Under the pieces are notes generated by a model, which did no database searches, was not told the origin of the DNA, and was given only the letters and a program-made list of their open reading frames with translations. The position numbers were made by a program, and so were the translations under genes. This document shows, one piece after another, positions 32,880-44,564 of a DNA stretch of 64,000 nucleotides (within the stretch, counting starts at the first letter, position 1; the number at the start of each line of letters is the position of its first letter). Source of the DNA: Pegoplata infirma (lineage: Eukaryota > Arthropoda > Insecta > Diptera > Anthomyiidae). Location of the stretch: the NCBI GenBank assembly GCA_963921195.1, contig OY992536.1, positions 228,258,023 to 228,322,022 of the forward strand. Reading direction: 5' to 3'.

Positions 32880-34165
32880 AAAATTTGCAATAACTTTTAT
32901 TTTTTGATTTTTATCAATAAAAGTATAAAATAACAGTTATTAAAAACTTTTTGTTCAAAAAATTTAAAATAACTTTTATTTATTTTTAATAATTGTAATA
33001 ACAGTTATTTTGAATCAAATCAATCTTTAAATCAATAATTAAAGTATTAGCTATCAACAGGATTGTTTCGTATGCGCTTATTTTAGTTTTACTTAAATAA
33101 ATCAATTTTTTTTAAGACTCAAAGTGCGTTTGATAACAGTTATAAAAAATTAAGGTTTTTTATTTCTGTTATTATGAACAGATATTTATATAAATTACAC
33201 TGTGTCACAAATTTTCAACAAAGTCGTGACCAAATGAATCTGACACCTAATCTTTATGTAAATCCGAACGCTGAATCCGAATATGAAGTCAGAATGGTCA
33301 AAAGTAGAACAGTTTTCGAGATATTTACGAGAAAATCGAGAAAATTACCGTTATTTGCTCTTTTCAACTTATTTTTTTAGAACCAAACAAAAAATTTTTT
33401 TTTAAATTTTATCACTTAAAACGTTAGTTTATTTCAATACGAACATTTTGTGCCCAATAGGATCCAGATCGGTGCAAAAATGACAAAGTTACAGTAGATT
33501 AATTGAATTATCCCACTTTTCGATTTTTTTTTTTTAAAACACAAGTAAATATACAAAGCTAAATGTTAGTAATGAAAGGTGGATTAATTCACTAAATCTT
33601 CTGTAGCTTTGTCATTTTTGCACCAATCTGGGTCTTGTTGGGCGCAAAATGTTCGTTTTGAAATAAAATAATGTCCTATGTAATAAAACATTATAATTTT
33701 TAATTGTTTGGTTTAAAAACAATAACTTGAAAAGAGCAAAATTGCAAAAAATCATCAAATTTTTCATGAAGTTTGAACTTTTGTCCACTGTAACTCTGTC
33801 ATTTCTTAACTAATCTTCACAAGCGACCCATGGTTATTTTAGTAATTTTATTATCTTTCATTAAAAAAAAAAGAAATACATAAATCGACGAATAGCTTTG
33901 AAGACATTTGCATTTAAGTGACATCATCTTTTTTAAAAACACAAAAAACGCTTATTTTCGAATATCTCGAAAACTGTTCTACTTTTGACCATTCTGACTT
34001 CATATTCGGATTCAGCGGACAATTGTACATAAAGATTAGGTGTCAGATACATTTGGTCAAAAAACTGTCACGTAGTGTTATTTGAAACCGTTATTTTAAA
34101 TTTTAAATATTTTTGAACAGTTAAATTTTAGTTTTTTCAATAAATCTCATAACAGTTATGGTCTC
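32880..34165. repeat. Palindromic segment within the long-TIR element
   Basis: 'gtgaccaaatgaatctgaca' (33225 on), 'gaatatgaagtcagaatggtc' and 'aaaagtagaacagttttcgag' have their reverse complements at 33970-34070. The inner arms pair again ('gatccagatcggtgcaaaaatgac' region against 'gtcatttttgcaccaatctgg' near 33615). The loop lies near 33550. The 68-codon open frame at 33174-33380 falls entirely within one arm and is not considered a gene. Confidence 0.75.
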
Positions 34166-34550
34166 TGGTTAAAAGGATGTGAATAAAGTCATTTGAAAAC
34201 TTTATTAAAATATATTGTTGAAAATATTGAATGATATTGAAGGATACATTTTTGAAAGGATGTAACATACTTCCTTTTTCCTGGTATTTAAAAATTTTAA
34301 AATAGGGTAATTAGGGGAGATCCTCCTCTTTCATTTGATATCCGTTGTGGCATCCTAGGGCAAGCACAAATATTAAAAAAAATATTTTATAAACTTCTAA
34401 AACTTTGAAGACCTTTTAAAAGGAAACGGGTTCCGAAAAGAAAAACTGTAAATGCAGTTTTACTACATTTAGTATCAAGTTTCAAACGTATACTATCCAG
34501 TTCGTGTTTAACGACTTTTCTACATTTTTGTCGGACGGTGTTATAATATA

Positions 34551-35523
34551 GCAATATATTATTAAATTTTAATTATTATGTTGATGAAAAGTTATATAGA
34601 GATGATGAAATGTTTTAATAAATTTCCTCCAATGTAACACATTATCAATATGATGAAGAATTTTGATCAATAATGATGATAAATTTCGTCATAATTATGA
34701 CAATATGCCATTGAAAATAATATAAAAGTTTCATAAAAAATTATGAAAAAGTGTTATTATATTTATGAAATGCATCATCAATATTCACAAGAATATCATT
34801 ATTGTTACTATTGATGATAATAATTTGATAATAACTTATATTGAACGAACAAATTTATATTATTTCTTTATTTAATGTTACAATTCATCAATATGAAGAC
34901 GCCTTTTCTTTGAGTGTACAACATGACATGCAGCTTAATTGGAAACTTATTTAGTTAAAAATATGAAGTGCGTATGATTACTAATCATGATATATTAATC
35001 ATACGCACCCGTGGCCAAACTGAAAATGTATACAGAGAACTATATTGGTCGGTTGGCTAATAGCCAACATAAAACCAAAACTGTATTTTGTAATTTTTTT
35101 TTAAACTTAATTAAATTGATTAATTTTCTTCAATTCAACAACATCCTTATGATTTTGTAAAAACAATTCCTTTGTAACAATTTAATTTTATTATGTTACA
35201 TATTGATAAACTGCATGTACTCTTTTGTAACATTTTATTTACCATGAACATCATTGTTTGCAATATTTACAATTTGTGGAAGTCATTGTTGAATGTAGAA
35301 ACTGTATGTTTGACATGATATTTTTTTTTTTTTTTGAAAATTCTTAAAAAAATATATATTTAAGTTTTAAATTCCACAAAGAAAAGAAATTTTTGCTTGC
35401 CGGGGATTAAAATCCAATACCCAATGAGTATACCCAGAAATATTTGCAAAATATTGTGATATGTTTTTCATTAATGCCTGAGTTTTACAACAAAATTTCC
35501 AAATTTCCAATTTTAAATTTTTA
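34551..35523. other. AT-rich spacer, no gene seen
   Basis: Contains 'gatgatgaa', 'tcatcaata' and 'ttatgacaat' words around 34600-34910, ending in 'ctttgagtgtac', which could be a lone right end of a CACTCAAAA element. The rest is featureless. Confidence 0.5.
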
Positions 35524-37150
35524 TTTTTTTTTTTTTTAAGAAACTACCAAATGTAAATACAATATGCGTTGAAACCTGACACGGTGAGCCTCAGCGATGT
35601 TTAGGTTCAACTTTAGTGTCGACGAAAAGTGTAAACGCAGTTCGATTTCTACTTGATTAAATGTCACAAAACTGTTAACAGCGAAATCGTAGCTGCTCGC
35701 ATTCGCGAGATATCGCGAAATTAGTGTTTTTGTAATTAATGAAATTTTGACTATGAAGTGTTTTAAATATCTTCAAAATCTGAGTATGCAGTTTTAGTTG
35801 TATTTATTTACAGGTCACAAAACAGTTAACATCGAAATCATATCTTCTCAATTTCGCGAGAAATAGCTTAATTACACAAAAAACAAATTGAAAAAAAAAT
35901 ATTTTTTGCGTAAATTAGCAGTCAAGATATTGATTTGAGCAGTTTTACCACCTTTAACCACATAACATTTAAACTGCATACAATATATTTGTGCCTTCTT
36001 GATTTTTTTCCTTTATTTTAGACACTAAAGAAAAAATAAATTAATTAATATAAAAGCTTGAACCGTAATTTAGCAATTTCTCGGGAATTTGATCATCTAT
36101 AATTTTTCTGCTTGAAGTTTTGACAACTTTAATAACCTTGAATTCAAACTGCGTACCACATTTTTGTCGTTAATTGAAGGAAATGTTTTTACAGACCAAA
36201 AATAACACAAAGAAATGAATAAATAGTAGTTTAGCAAGTTTTTTAGCGATATCTCGAGGAATTGAGCAGCTAGAATTTAAATTTTAACAGCCGTATCATC
36301 TTTAATCAATAGCAAATCAAACAGTATTTCGTGTTTTTCACAATGTTAAAGAAACTTCGTTTATTAATCAAAACAAGAAATATCCCCAAAAAGCTGTTTT
36401 TCGCTGTTTCTCGCTAAAGTGAGCAGCTATAATTTTTTTTGGGCAGTTTTAATTTCTTTCAACATGTTGAAATCAAACTGCATTCCACTTCTTTTTATTA
36501 TTTCTAAAGAACCGGTTTAAAAATATAAATAACTAATAAAAAAAAATATATAATTACGCGATATCTCGCGAAATTTAACACCTACAGTTTTGATGTCAAC
36601 AGTTGTGTGACATTTAATCAAGTAGAAATCGAACTGCGTTTACACTTTTCGTCGACACTAAAGTTGAACCTAAACATCGCTGAGGCTCACCGTGTCAGGT
36701 TTCAATGCATATTGTATTTATATTTTGTAGTTTCTTTAAAAAAAAAAAAAAATTTGATCAAGCACAAGTAAACCTGCATACCATGTTTTTGCGAAATCTT
36801 AAAGAAACCTATCTTAATATAAAAAACAAAAACAGCAAAAAATTAATTTCGCGAATTCTCGCGAACTAAAAAAGATAGGATTTTGATGTTTACCGTTTTG
36901 AGGCCTTTAAATAAGTTCAATTAAAACTATGTACTCAGTTTTTGAAAATATTTAAAAAACTTTAATGTCAAATTTTAAACAATACAAAAACACTAATTTC
37001 GCGTTATCTCGCGTTATCTCGCGAATGCGAGCAGCTACGATTTCGCTGTTAACAGTTTTTTGACATTTAATCTTGTAGAAAATGAACTTCGCTTACACTT
37101 TTCGTCGACACTAAAGTTCAACCTGAACATCGCTGAGGCTCACCGTGCTG
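35524..37150. repeat. Foldback with about 170-bp degenerate minisatellite, orientation switch
   Basis: Each unit contains 'ttcgcga(g)-atatctcgcg', 'gagcagcta(c/t)a', 'gttaacagtttt(g)tgac' and 'aatcaagtagaaatcgaactgc'-like words. Units near 35690 and 35855 are in one orientation. Those near 36060, 36235, 36405, 36555, 36850 and 37005 are in the other, spaced about 150-175 bp apart (or twice that). A terminal motif 'cgacactaaagttgaacc...catcgctgaggctcaccgtg' occurs at 35587-35630 (reverse) and at about 36650 and 37100 (forward). The interval 35524-36752 is closed by a T run and an A run in palindromic arrangement. No coding frame is present. Confidence 0.8.
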
Positions 37151-37207
37151 GGCAACAAAAAAATTTAGAAAATTTCAATAAATTTGAAAAGTGGGGTTTG
37201 TTTTCCC

Positions 37208-38488
37208 CAGGGTTGGCAACCGAAACGAATAACGGTATTGGTAACGGTATTGGTATTACATATTTTTTTATATCGGTAACGGTAAAGGTAACGGTATTTT
37301 GGATTATTTAGGTAACGGTTAACCGTTACCGAAACAACGATACCGGTATGTACCGGTATTATGAATAAAATTTACCAAACATGTTAAAAAGTCACAAATT
37401 TGTTAAAAACACGTAAAAAATCAAAAAATGATTTAATAAAATTAAAAAAAAAAAATGTCTGTCCAATCAGCAGAAATATCGGCATTTTGAGCTATTTCAG
37501 AAATCTACTGATTTTTGCTGACGAGGTTTGTTAATTTTCTGTCTGGATAAACCAAGTAGAGTTTGCAGAAAAAATCTGTCAAGACCGTTGATAAATATGC
37601 TGATTTAAGTTGAAAAATCTTCTGATTGTAGATACATAGCCTGAAAACCGAAATTGTATTTTATTTAAGTAAAAACTACTTTTGTTTGTTAAAAATGTTA
37701 TAAAAAAAGTCAGCTGATTTTTTCACATTTGAGCAATTTTTAGTTTTAATTGTTTAAATTGGACAAAAATTAACAAAAAAAATGCAAACAATTTTTTTGA
37801 AAAATTACAAAATAGTCTGCTGAAATTTGAAAAAAAAAATATCTTTTTAAAATCAGCATTTTTTTAAAATTTAATGACAGCGAATTAAGTTAAAGTATTA
37901 ATTTTAGCAGAAAGATCTTTTAAAAGTTTTCTAATTCAAACTGAAAGTTGTTTTACAGATTTTTCAGACTGTACGACTTGAGCTCATTATGTATTTAACT
38001 CCTGAGAACCACCTCTCCATGCTTACTTGCGTTGATGATAACGCCAGCAACACTTGAGCGATTCAGGCTTGTCTCTTCTTATATATTCCCACTGAATAAT
38101 GCTTACATTACGTGGCACTCACTTTTCTCTTCAAAAATTTGTAGGTAAATTGCGAATGTGATCATTATTGGTTGGACCGATTTCCACATATTTTAGTAAA
38201 TTGCTAATGTTCTCATTGGTTGGACAGATTTTTTTATAGTTTTTGACCAAACAACAATCCGATTTACAATAATTGCTTTTTATTTACAAAAATTTTAAAA
38301 TAAGTAATATTAAGACAACCGAAACAAAACCGATATAATACCGGTTAAAATCCGAATAAAGGTAATGGTTTTCAATCGGTAACGGTATTTAAAATTTTTT
38401 ATTTTGGTATTGGTAACGGTAACGGTAGTCAATATTAAAGGGTTTTTAATCGGTAACGGTATTGAAAGGGTAACGGTAGCCAACCCTG
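37208..38488 (-). mobile_element. hAT element, CAGGGTTGGC ends, degenerate
   Basis: The termini CAGGGTTGGCAACCG and CGGTAGCCAACCCTG match in 14 of 15 positions, a classic hAT end. The flanking 8-mers GTTTTCCC (37200-37207) and AATTTCCC (38489-38496) agree in 6 of 8, as expected for an old TSD. The sub-terminal regions are rich in 'ggtaacggta' and 'accggtatt'. The inside retains a piece of transposase on the minus strand. Confidence 0.8.
37983..38110 (-). pseudogene. hAT transposase C-terminal fragment
   Basis: Minus-strand translation gives WEYIRRDKPESL in one frame and IAQVLLALSSTQVSMERWFSG in the next, followed by a stop after about 14 more residues. The string (L)ALxxTQVSxERxFS is the core of the hAT dimerisation domain (hATC), whose job is to hold transposase oligomers together. 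A frameshift lies between the two pieces and nothing upstream is readable, so the gene is dead. The match to the family is from motif memory. Confidence 0.75.
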
Positions 38489-38496
38489 AATTTCCC

Positions 38497-39581
38497 TTAT
38501 AAATTTGTCTGCCACACGTTAGCTGACTGGGGAAATTGTATAACTGGGATGATTTTTAACCGATTTTAGATTTAGTACCTTAATCAAAAGTATAAAAGAT
38601 ACAATTTTAAAAAATTCGACAAAAAAAAAGGTCGAATTGTGTTTATATCTCGAATTGAAGCTTAAAAGTTGAGTAATTAAGGGAATAATTTTATTTTAAT
38701 TTTTAAACATTAAAAATTGAGTGATCTTTTTTCATATTTTTTTCTTGAACTACATTATACGTATATCAGCAAAATGTTGTTCAACTTTTTTTAAGATATC
38801 GATATTTTTTTTCAATTTAAAATTAATCGAAAAATTTTATTTTTTTTTTTTTAAATCGATTGTTCAAAACCAACTTTGAATAAAAAGCTGAAAGTTGATG
38901 TGCATTGCATTTAATAGTTACTAATTATATCAAAAAATGAGCGAAATTGAGGGGAAATGCCTAATATATATCGATAAATACTGCTGACAAGACAAAGCCC
39001 TATTTACACAGAGAAAAAACATGTTTGAAACATGGTCGCAGCACACCAAATCATCCATCATGGAGGGACAACATAGTATGGTTGATCCATTTGATCATAT
39101 AAATGATTGTTAAAATCATACTATGGTCACCAAGTATTATAAACTGAGAATTGTTTATCATATATGATCAGCATATATCAAAATATAACCTATACAAGAA
39201 TGTTATGATAAAGTTATCAATCATAATATATTGCCCCTCGATTATGGTTGTAGCAATCATGTTGCTTCTCCTTTACAAAATTACTGTTTTGCCAAACAAA
39301 CTATTTATAAGATTAATTTTGTGCACAATAATGAACTTTTTTTTCCTAAAATGAATCTAAAAGAATTCAAAGAACTAAACTTTCTGATATTTTTAGCATT
39401 GAAATGCAAACCAAATTGTTTAGGGTATCATATTAACGGTCATAATTGTTTGAAGTTTTCTTATTTCAGTATTTTTTTTTTTTTTTTGATGATGGTATCA
39501 TAAATATATTTCACAACATTTTTCCCAAACCGACAAGCAAAATAGCAATAAACTATAGCATATACTAATGTTTGAACTATA
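38497..39581. other. Spacer with a relict of the 48-50 kb foldback, no gene seen
   Basis: 'gtctgccacacgttagctgac' followed by 'gatgatttttaaccgatttta' (38507-38570) is a diverged match to 49955-50025 of the 2.08-kb foldback, as is the 'aaaagtgggg' side at 37185. The hAT element at 37208 therefore sits in an old piece of that family. The rest, including 39000-39500, shows no gene. Confidence 0.5.
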
Positions 39582-40029
39582 TATATGAGGCATTTCACAG
39601 CAAATGCGTCGCTACAGAAAAAGATGTGTCTCATAAATTTCTGAATGGGTTGTAGACCTATATAAAACTTATAATTGAAGTATCTCAACCCTTATGAACC
39701 GATATATATGAAACTTAAAATATATATAAAAGTGACAATTCTAAAGTTTGGTTGTCTCGGTTTATCGGCCATATCGAGGATTTAGGGGTTAAAAAATGGC
39801 GGAAAAATGTTTTTTTTGATTTTTCATCCATTTTTCTTTCTAAGAAATTATATGATGTTTAATGACCAACGGCGGCATAAGCTTGTTAAAATTTGGATTC
39901 GTTAAATATTTATTTCGTGAAATTGTGTAAATTTTGGGGGATATTTATGTGAAGACATAGACCTACGATATCCATATGAAAACGAAATAATCACTATTAA
40001 ATTTAAGTCGTTAAGTATTATTGCACTAG

Positions 40030-42815
40030 GTTAGGTTAGGTTAGGGGTGGTGAAGCCTAAAGTTCAGACTCCTCGCATAGACCGGCTGGTCCATAGCGAT
40101 ACCACAATTTCCTTCAGCGACGAGGATAAAACGCGTTAGTCCATGTTGCAAACAGTTTTAGTTGTGTAAGGTCCGTAGCCGCGATATCATCCAGATTCTC
40201 GATTTCTGCATTACCTAGTATTCGCTCGCGGTGTCTGCATATGTTCAACTGTTTCATCTGTATTAGATTCATCACATCTTGTACAATTGGCATCCGAGAT
40301 AAGTTCCATAGTTTTCGCGTGAAAAGCAATTAGGCAGTGTCCTGTGACCACTCCCGTGAGTAAACGACAATCCTCTCTGGTAAGAGAGAGTAGGTAGCGA
40401 GTTTTCCCGATGTCCTAATGCGGCCAGATTGTTCTGGTGATACTGTTTGCAACTGCTGTTTGCAATAGAAATGCAACGACAGTCACTTCTCGTTCTATAG
40501 TACTGAATCGGGGGCTCAATATGAACAAAAGTTCCTACGCCATCTGCTCCAAGCTTAGCGAGCTCATCAGCTTTCTCGTTCCCATCTACTCCCTATGTCC
40601 AGGTACCCATACAAGAGATACGGTATTATTCCCGGATAGTTTCTGAAGATTCTCGTAACATTTTAAAACGACTATTGATTTAATACAAAATCTCCTTAGA
40701 GCCTTTAGTGCAGCTTGACTGTCGACGTAAAACTTTATCATTTTACCCGTTTCACCAAGAAACTGTGAGGCTGCCTTATCTATAGCAACTATTTCAACCT
40801 GGAAAATACTACAGTGTAAAGGTAATTTGAAAGACTTCTCTATATCACAAATGTCTGAAGTAAAACCGGATCCAACTCCCTTCGATTGTTTGGAGCCGTC
40901 TGTGAAAATATTTATAGCGTCATTTGGCGTTGCGCCAGTCCGAACAAAATTCTCGAGTCGGAAATTCAACTTTAAATTTCCGGTCGAAAAATAATTTGGG
41001 CACTTTGTAGTCAGTGACAACATTTTCCAAATTGTCCATGCTACTGTGTCCAAAGTTTCGGCGTCTGAGCCAATTTGACTCCTTGAGTCTAAGGCATGCC
41101 TTATAAGCCTCACCTTTAGCAATTGACAGCAGATGCAGTAATGTGTCGATGGATGCAGCTGATGTCGTTCTTAGGGCTCCAGTGACACTAAGGCATAAAA
41201 GCCGTTGGGCCTTTTAGAATTTCCTAAGAGTCACATCCCTTTCAAGTGCTTTGTGCCAGATCATAACCCCGTAGAGTAAGATGGGTCTTACTATAGAAGC
41301 GTATATCCAGAACGTGATCCTTGGATCAAGTCCCCTTGTTTTGCCGAACATTTTCTTGCATGCATAGTATGCATTATTTGCCTTCTTTAATCGTTCCTCT
41401 GTATTCTGGTTCCATGATAACTTATTGTCCAGGATGATTCCTAAAAATTTCGCATGATTTAAAAGTGGGATTTCAACGCCTTTGACCCTGACTTTTTTAA
41501 GATTTTCGATGTTATACTTTCGTGTAAACAGTACCATTTAAGTTTTCCGCGGATTAACGTTAAGACCATTTTCTTTTGCCCAACTCCACAACTGTTTCAG
41601 CGATCGCTCCAGCAGCTCGGATAACGTGGCCAAAAATTTACCAGTTTACATGATTGTCACGTCGTCTGCATATGCAACAACTGATACTCCTTGCGTATCC
41701 AGTTTTTTGAGAATAGGATCCACAACCAAGAGCCAGAGTAATGGTGATAAAACTCCTCGTTGTGGCGTTCCCCTCGACGTATATCTTGTGACTCTTTCAA
41801 GTCCCCATTCGGGTGTGACTTCCCTACAAGACAGTAGGCAGCCAATCCATTTCCCGATGGTTGGATTTATACTGGCCTTGTCCATAGCGTTAATAATTAC
41901 ATCCATACTTACATTGTTGAACGCGCCTTCTATGTCTAAAAAAGCGGCCAAAGTAAATTCTCTGAATTCCAGAGATCTCTCTATTGTATAAACGAGTGAA
42001 TGAAATGCCGTTTCTATCGATTTGCCCTTCTGATAAGCATGTTGCGTTGCCGACAAAAAGTTTCCACCCAGGTTCTCTCTTATGTACAGGTCCAGAATTT
42101 TCTTCAAGGTTTTCAGAAGGAAGGACGATAGGCTAATAGGTCGATAATCCTTTGCAGTTGAGTGATTAATTTTACCGCTTTTCGGTATGAACACTACTTT
42201 GGACTTCCTCCAAGATTGCGGTATATAACATTGCTGTAGACACGCTACGAACACTTCCTTCAAATAAGGAATTATTTCGATAATAGTATGTTGCAGCATT
42301 GCTGGAAGAATGCCATCTGGACCTGGGGATTTATAAGGCTCGAACGATTCGACTGCCCATCTAATCCGCTCATCAGATATCAGATTGTGTGGAATTATCA
42401 ATTGCTCGTGAAATTGTATCTCCGATAAAGGTTGTTCCCTGCATCCTGGAAAATGTGTTCTAAGAAGAACATCCAATGTTTCCATTGCATTCTCGGTCCA
42501 TGTGTCACCAATACCCTTCAGTAAAATTGGTGGTATGGGCCTTTTACATAAGACATTCCTGAGTCTGGCTGCTTCGGCAGTGTGTTCAACGTCACTGCAG
42601 AGCTTCTCCCAGCTACTCTTTTTCGATTTCCGAATTAATTTCTTAAAGACTTTCAGTTCCTCTTTATATAAGGACCAATTTGCGTCAGTGTTAGCCTTTC
42701 TCGCTTCTGTAAAGAGGTCTTGGACCTTTTTCCTTGCATGCGATAGTTCTCTAGACCACCAAGGTGGTTGTATTCTCTTATTCCGATATCTTACCGGACA
42801 AGATTTCTCGAAGGA
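40030..42815 (-). mobile_element. LOA-type LINE, 5'-truncated, decayed
   Basis: Minus-strand element bounded by ATTATTGCACTAG (40017-40029) and ATTATTACTCTAG (42816-42828), an 11-of-13 target duplication lying in MITE sequence. The 3' end is a CCTAA-repeat tail, read on the plus strand as GGTTAGGTTAGGTTAGG at 40029-40045. The 5' end starts within the linker between endonuclease and reverse transcriptase. LOA-clade LINEs carry RNase H in ORF2, as here; the clade call rests on motif memory (AFLDIEGAFNN, RGTPQRGVLSP). Confidence 0.85.
40114..42815 (-). pseudogene. Decayed LINE ORF2: reverse transcriptase and RNase H
   Basis: Read on the minus strand. From 42815 the frame runs through PPWWSRELSHARKKV and a basic linker into the reverse transcriptase: FIPKSGK, DYRPISLSSF, AFLDIEGAFNN, RGTPQRGVLSPLLW and the catalytic AYADD near 41660. 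An in-frame TAA follows VTIM at 41646, and a second in-frame TAA precedes MVLFTRKYN at 41538. The thumb continues to a stop at 41214. Frameshifts then separate 'KACLRLKESNWLRRRNFGHSS' from the RNase H piece with IFTDGSK, VEIVAI, FYVDSQAA and WVPGH. Another shift precedes GNEKADELAKLGADG. A C-terminal CTRCDESNTDETVEH knuckle and 'NLDDIAATDLTQLKLFATWTNAFYPRR' end the protein. With at least two stops and three shifts it is inactive and older than the I-type copy at 4068. Confidence 0.88.
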
Positions 42816-43870
42816 ATTATTACTCTAGACGAAATTCCTTTTAGTACGGGAGTTATCGAATTTTTTCCAAAGGTCAACATTGTTTTGTAAGGGACAACGA
42901 AATTTTTAAACACTAATATGGCCGATAAGCCGAGACACCCCAACATTAAAATCTTCTTTTTTAGATATATTTTAAGTTTCAGGCAAATCGGTTCATAAGG
43001 GTTGAGTTACTTCCCTTGTAAGAAAAAGATTAAAATTTGTTTTTTTTTTTTTTTATATTTTCAGAACCCGTTCTGAAATTTTTAATTTTTTAAGAAGTCA
43101 ATTTCTTTATTTGCTCTTTTGTTGTTTTTTTTTAAGTTTAGATAAAAGCTTGCGATCAGTACCGTAGTACCGGTAATACCGGTATTCCCGGTTCCGGTAT
43201 TTCCGGTATTTCCGGTTCCGGTATTACCGAAATTGGTCCCGTTTACCCAGTTCTCGATTAAGTCTCGGTATTCCCGGGATTTTTTTCGAGAAAACCGTAT
43301 TTTAATATTGAATTTAATATGAATTTTGTAATTTGCTTGTATTTTCTTTGTTCAAAATAGCGTATGAGTAACATTTTCGCAAATATTTGTTACTCATGCG
43401 ATAAGGTGAAACAAGAAAATATAAGCAATTTACAGAATTAATATGCAATTCAATATTCAAATGCGATTTTCCCGAAAAAAGCAAAATCGCATTTATAATT
43501 TTTTTTGTGTGGATTGAGAAACATCTCAACTTAAAACAAAGTGGGCGGATTTTTGATATATTGACTTTTTTTAAAAATATAAAATTTCAGAGCGGATTCT
43601 AAGAATTTTCTAAGAATAAAAAAAATATATATACAAAAGTGTACATTTTTTGGATTATGCTGCATTCCGTTTTAAATTGGTAAATATTTTATCAATACAA
43701 CTCGACACAAATCTGACGTTTTTAATATTTAGCCAGTAGGCTTGGCCCAGGTTTAGAAAAATCATAAACGCAATGTTCTAAGTTTCATATAGGGCTATCT
43801 AAAAAACCTATTTAAAAATTCATGCGACACATGCTTTTTTCGCTGCACATTTAGTGTGGAAAGCCTCATC

Positions 43871-44560
43871 TGTAGTACTCTCCATTGGAATTAAGTTGAT
43901 GAAAAATTGTAACACATTTTCAGGACTTACAGGAAAATGTTATTATTTTTTTTTTTTTTTTTTGGAAAACAAAAAAATAAAGTTTTGAAGTATGTACCAG
44001 GAGGTCAAATACAAACAAATATAAAAGAGTTAATGCAACTTTTTGTGGTTGAACCATATATTATGTTGAAGCAACACACACACACACTACAAACATAAAT
44101 AAATAAACATAATGAAACCAAACCAAACATGTTTAGTAGTTTACAAAAACCAACAAGCATTTTTTATAGCAGCCAAAGTAGCAAAAATATTTTTTGAAAT
44201 ACTAAGCAAAAAATAAAAACAAAAATGAGAAATGTATATTAACAACAGCTAAACAAAACCAAACAACATAAAAGTTGCAACTTTTCTGCGTAACAAAACA
44301 ACGTGTAACAAATAATGAATTATTTGCCACATGAGGTGCAGTGTGATTTTTCTCTACATTTTACTACTTCCATAAGTAATACATTCTATGTACGAGCATT
44401 ATAATGAACTTCAAAAAATACATGGTTATTACTACAGTTTGTTTGTGATTTGTTAGATAATATGAAGAGAATGCGGAGTAGGTACATTAGTTATCTAAAG
44501 AAATATAATATGAAAATTACGGTGGCATGAATAATGACTTTTTTTAAATTTCGTCAATCG
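43871..44560. other. AT-rich spacer, no gene seen
   Basis: Contains a T run at 43950-43963, a short (AC)n tract at about 44078-44092 and 'aaaccaaaca' runs. No gene or TE ends recognised. Confidence 0.6.
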
Positions 44561-44564
44561 CCGG

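Larger units (their letters stand above)
31975..34550. mobile_element. Long-TIR element (GTCCGACA ends) holding two inner elements
   Basis: Left 'tatactgtccgacagcc' mirrors right 'gtcggacggtgttata'. Inverted homology extends for about 130 bp, with paired landmarks 'ctgcatttacagtttttc' and 'gtttccttttaaaaggac' at 32050-32103 against 'gaccttttaaaaggaaac' and 'gaaaaactgtaaatgcag' at 34420-34470. The inside holds a CACTCAAAA element (32258-32862) and a palindrome (about 32880-34165). The TSD was not resolved. Confidence 0.7.
39678..43019. mobile_element. MITE (ACAAGGGAAGTAT family), split by a LOA-type LINE
   Basis: 39678-40029 and 42816-43019 together align, in reverse, with the uninterrupted copy at 18372-18940. 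Landmarks are 'gaagtatctcaacccttat', 'tgtctcggtttatcggcc', 'aaaatggcggaaaaatg', 'tgaaaacgaaataatc' and 'gacgaaattcctt', ending '...acttcccttgt'. The first about 8 bases of the left terminus are missing. The insertion point of the LINE is exposed by this comparison. Confidence 0.85.
39582..43870. mobile_element. Foldback Family A, copy 3, split by a MITE
   Basis: The left end 'tatatatgaggcatttcacagc' through 'gaatgggttgtagacctatata' (39582-39677) and the remainder 43020-43870 belong to Family A. The later part includes 'cagaacccgttctgaaat', the centre near 43365 'gcgtatgagtaac...gttactcatgcg', and the right end 'gtgtggaaagcctcatc'. About 200 bp of the left arm are missing at the junction with the MITE, so a deletion accompanied or followed that insertion. 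A block of 'ccggtatttccgg' words at 43150-43275 is probably another inserted fragment. Confidence 0.7.

Noticed and set aside
41626..41991. 121-codon plus-strand frame and the frame at 42502-42828
   Set aside because: Antisense shadows of the decayed LOA-type reverse transcriptase, which reads continuously on the minus strand.
42816..42900. Continuation of the LOA-type ORF upstream of 42815
   Set aside because: At first it seemed to read on into a coding-like linker, but the bases align with the other MITE copy ('gacgaaattcct', 'aaggtcaacattg'), and an in-frame TAG appears. The LINE ends at 42815.
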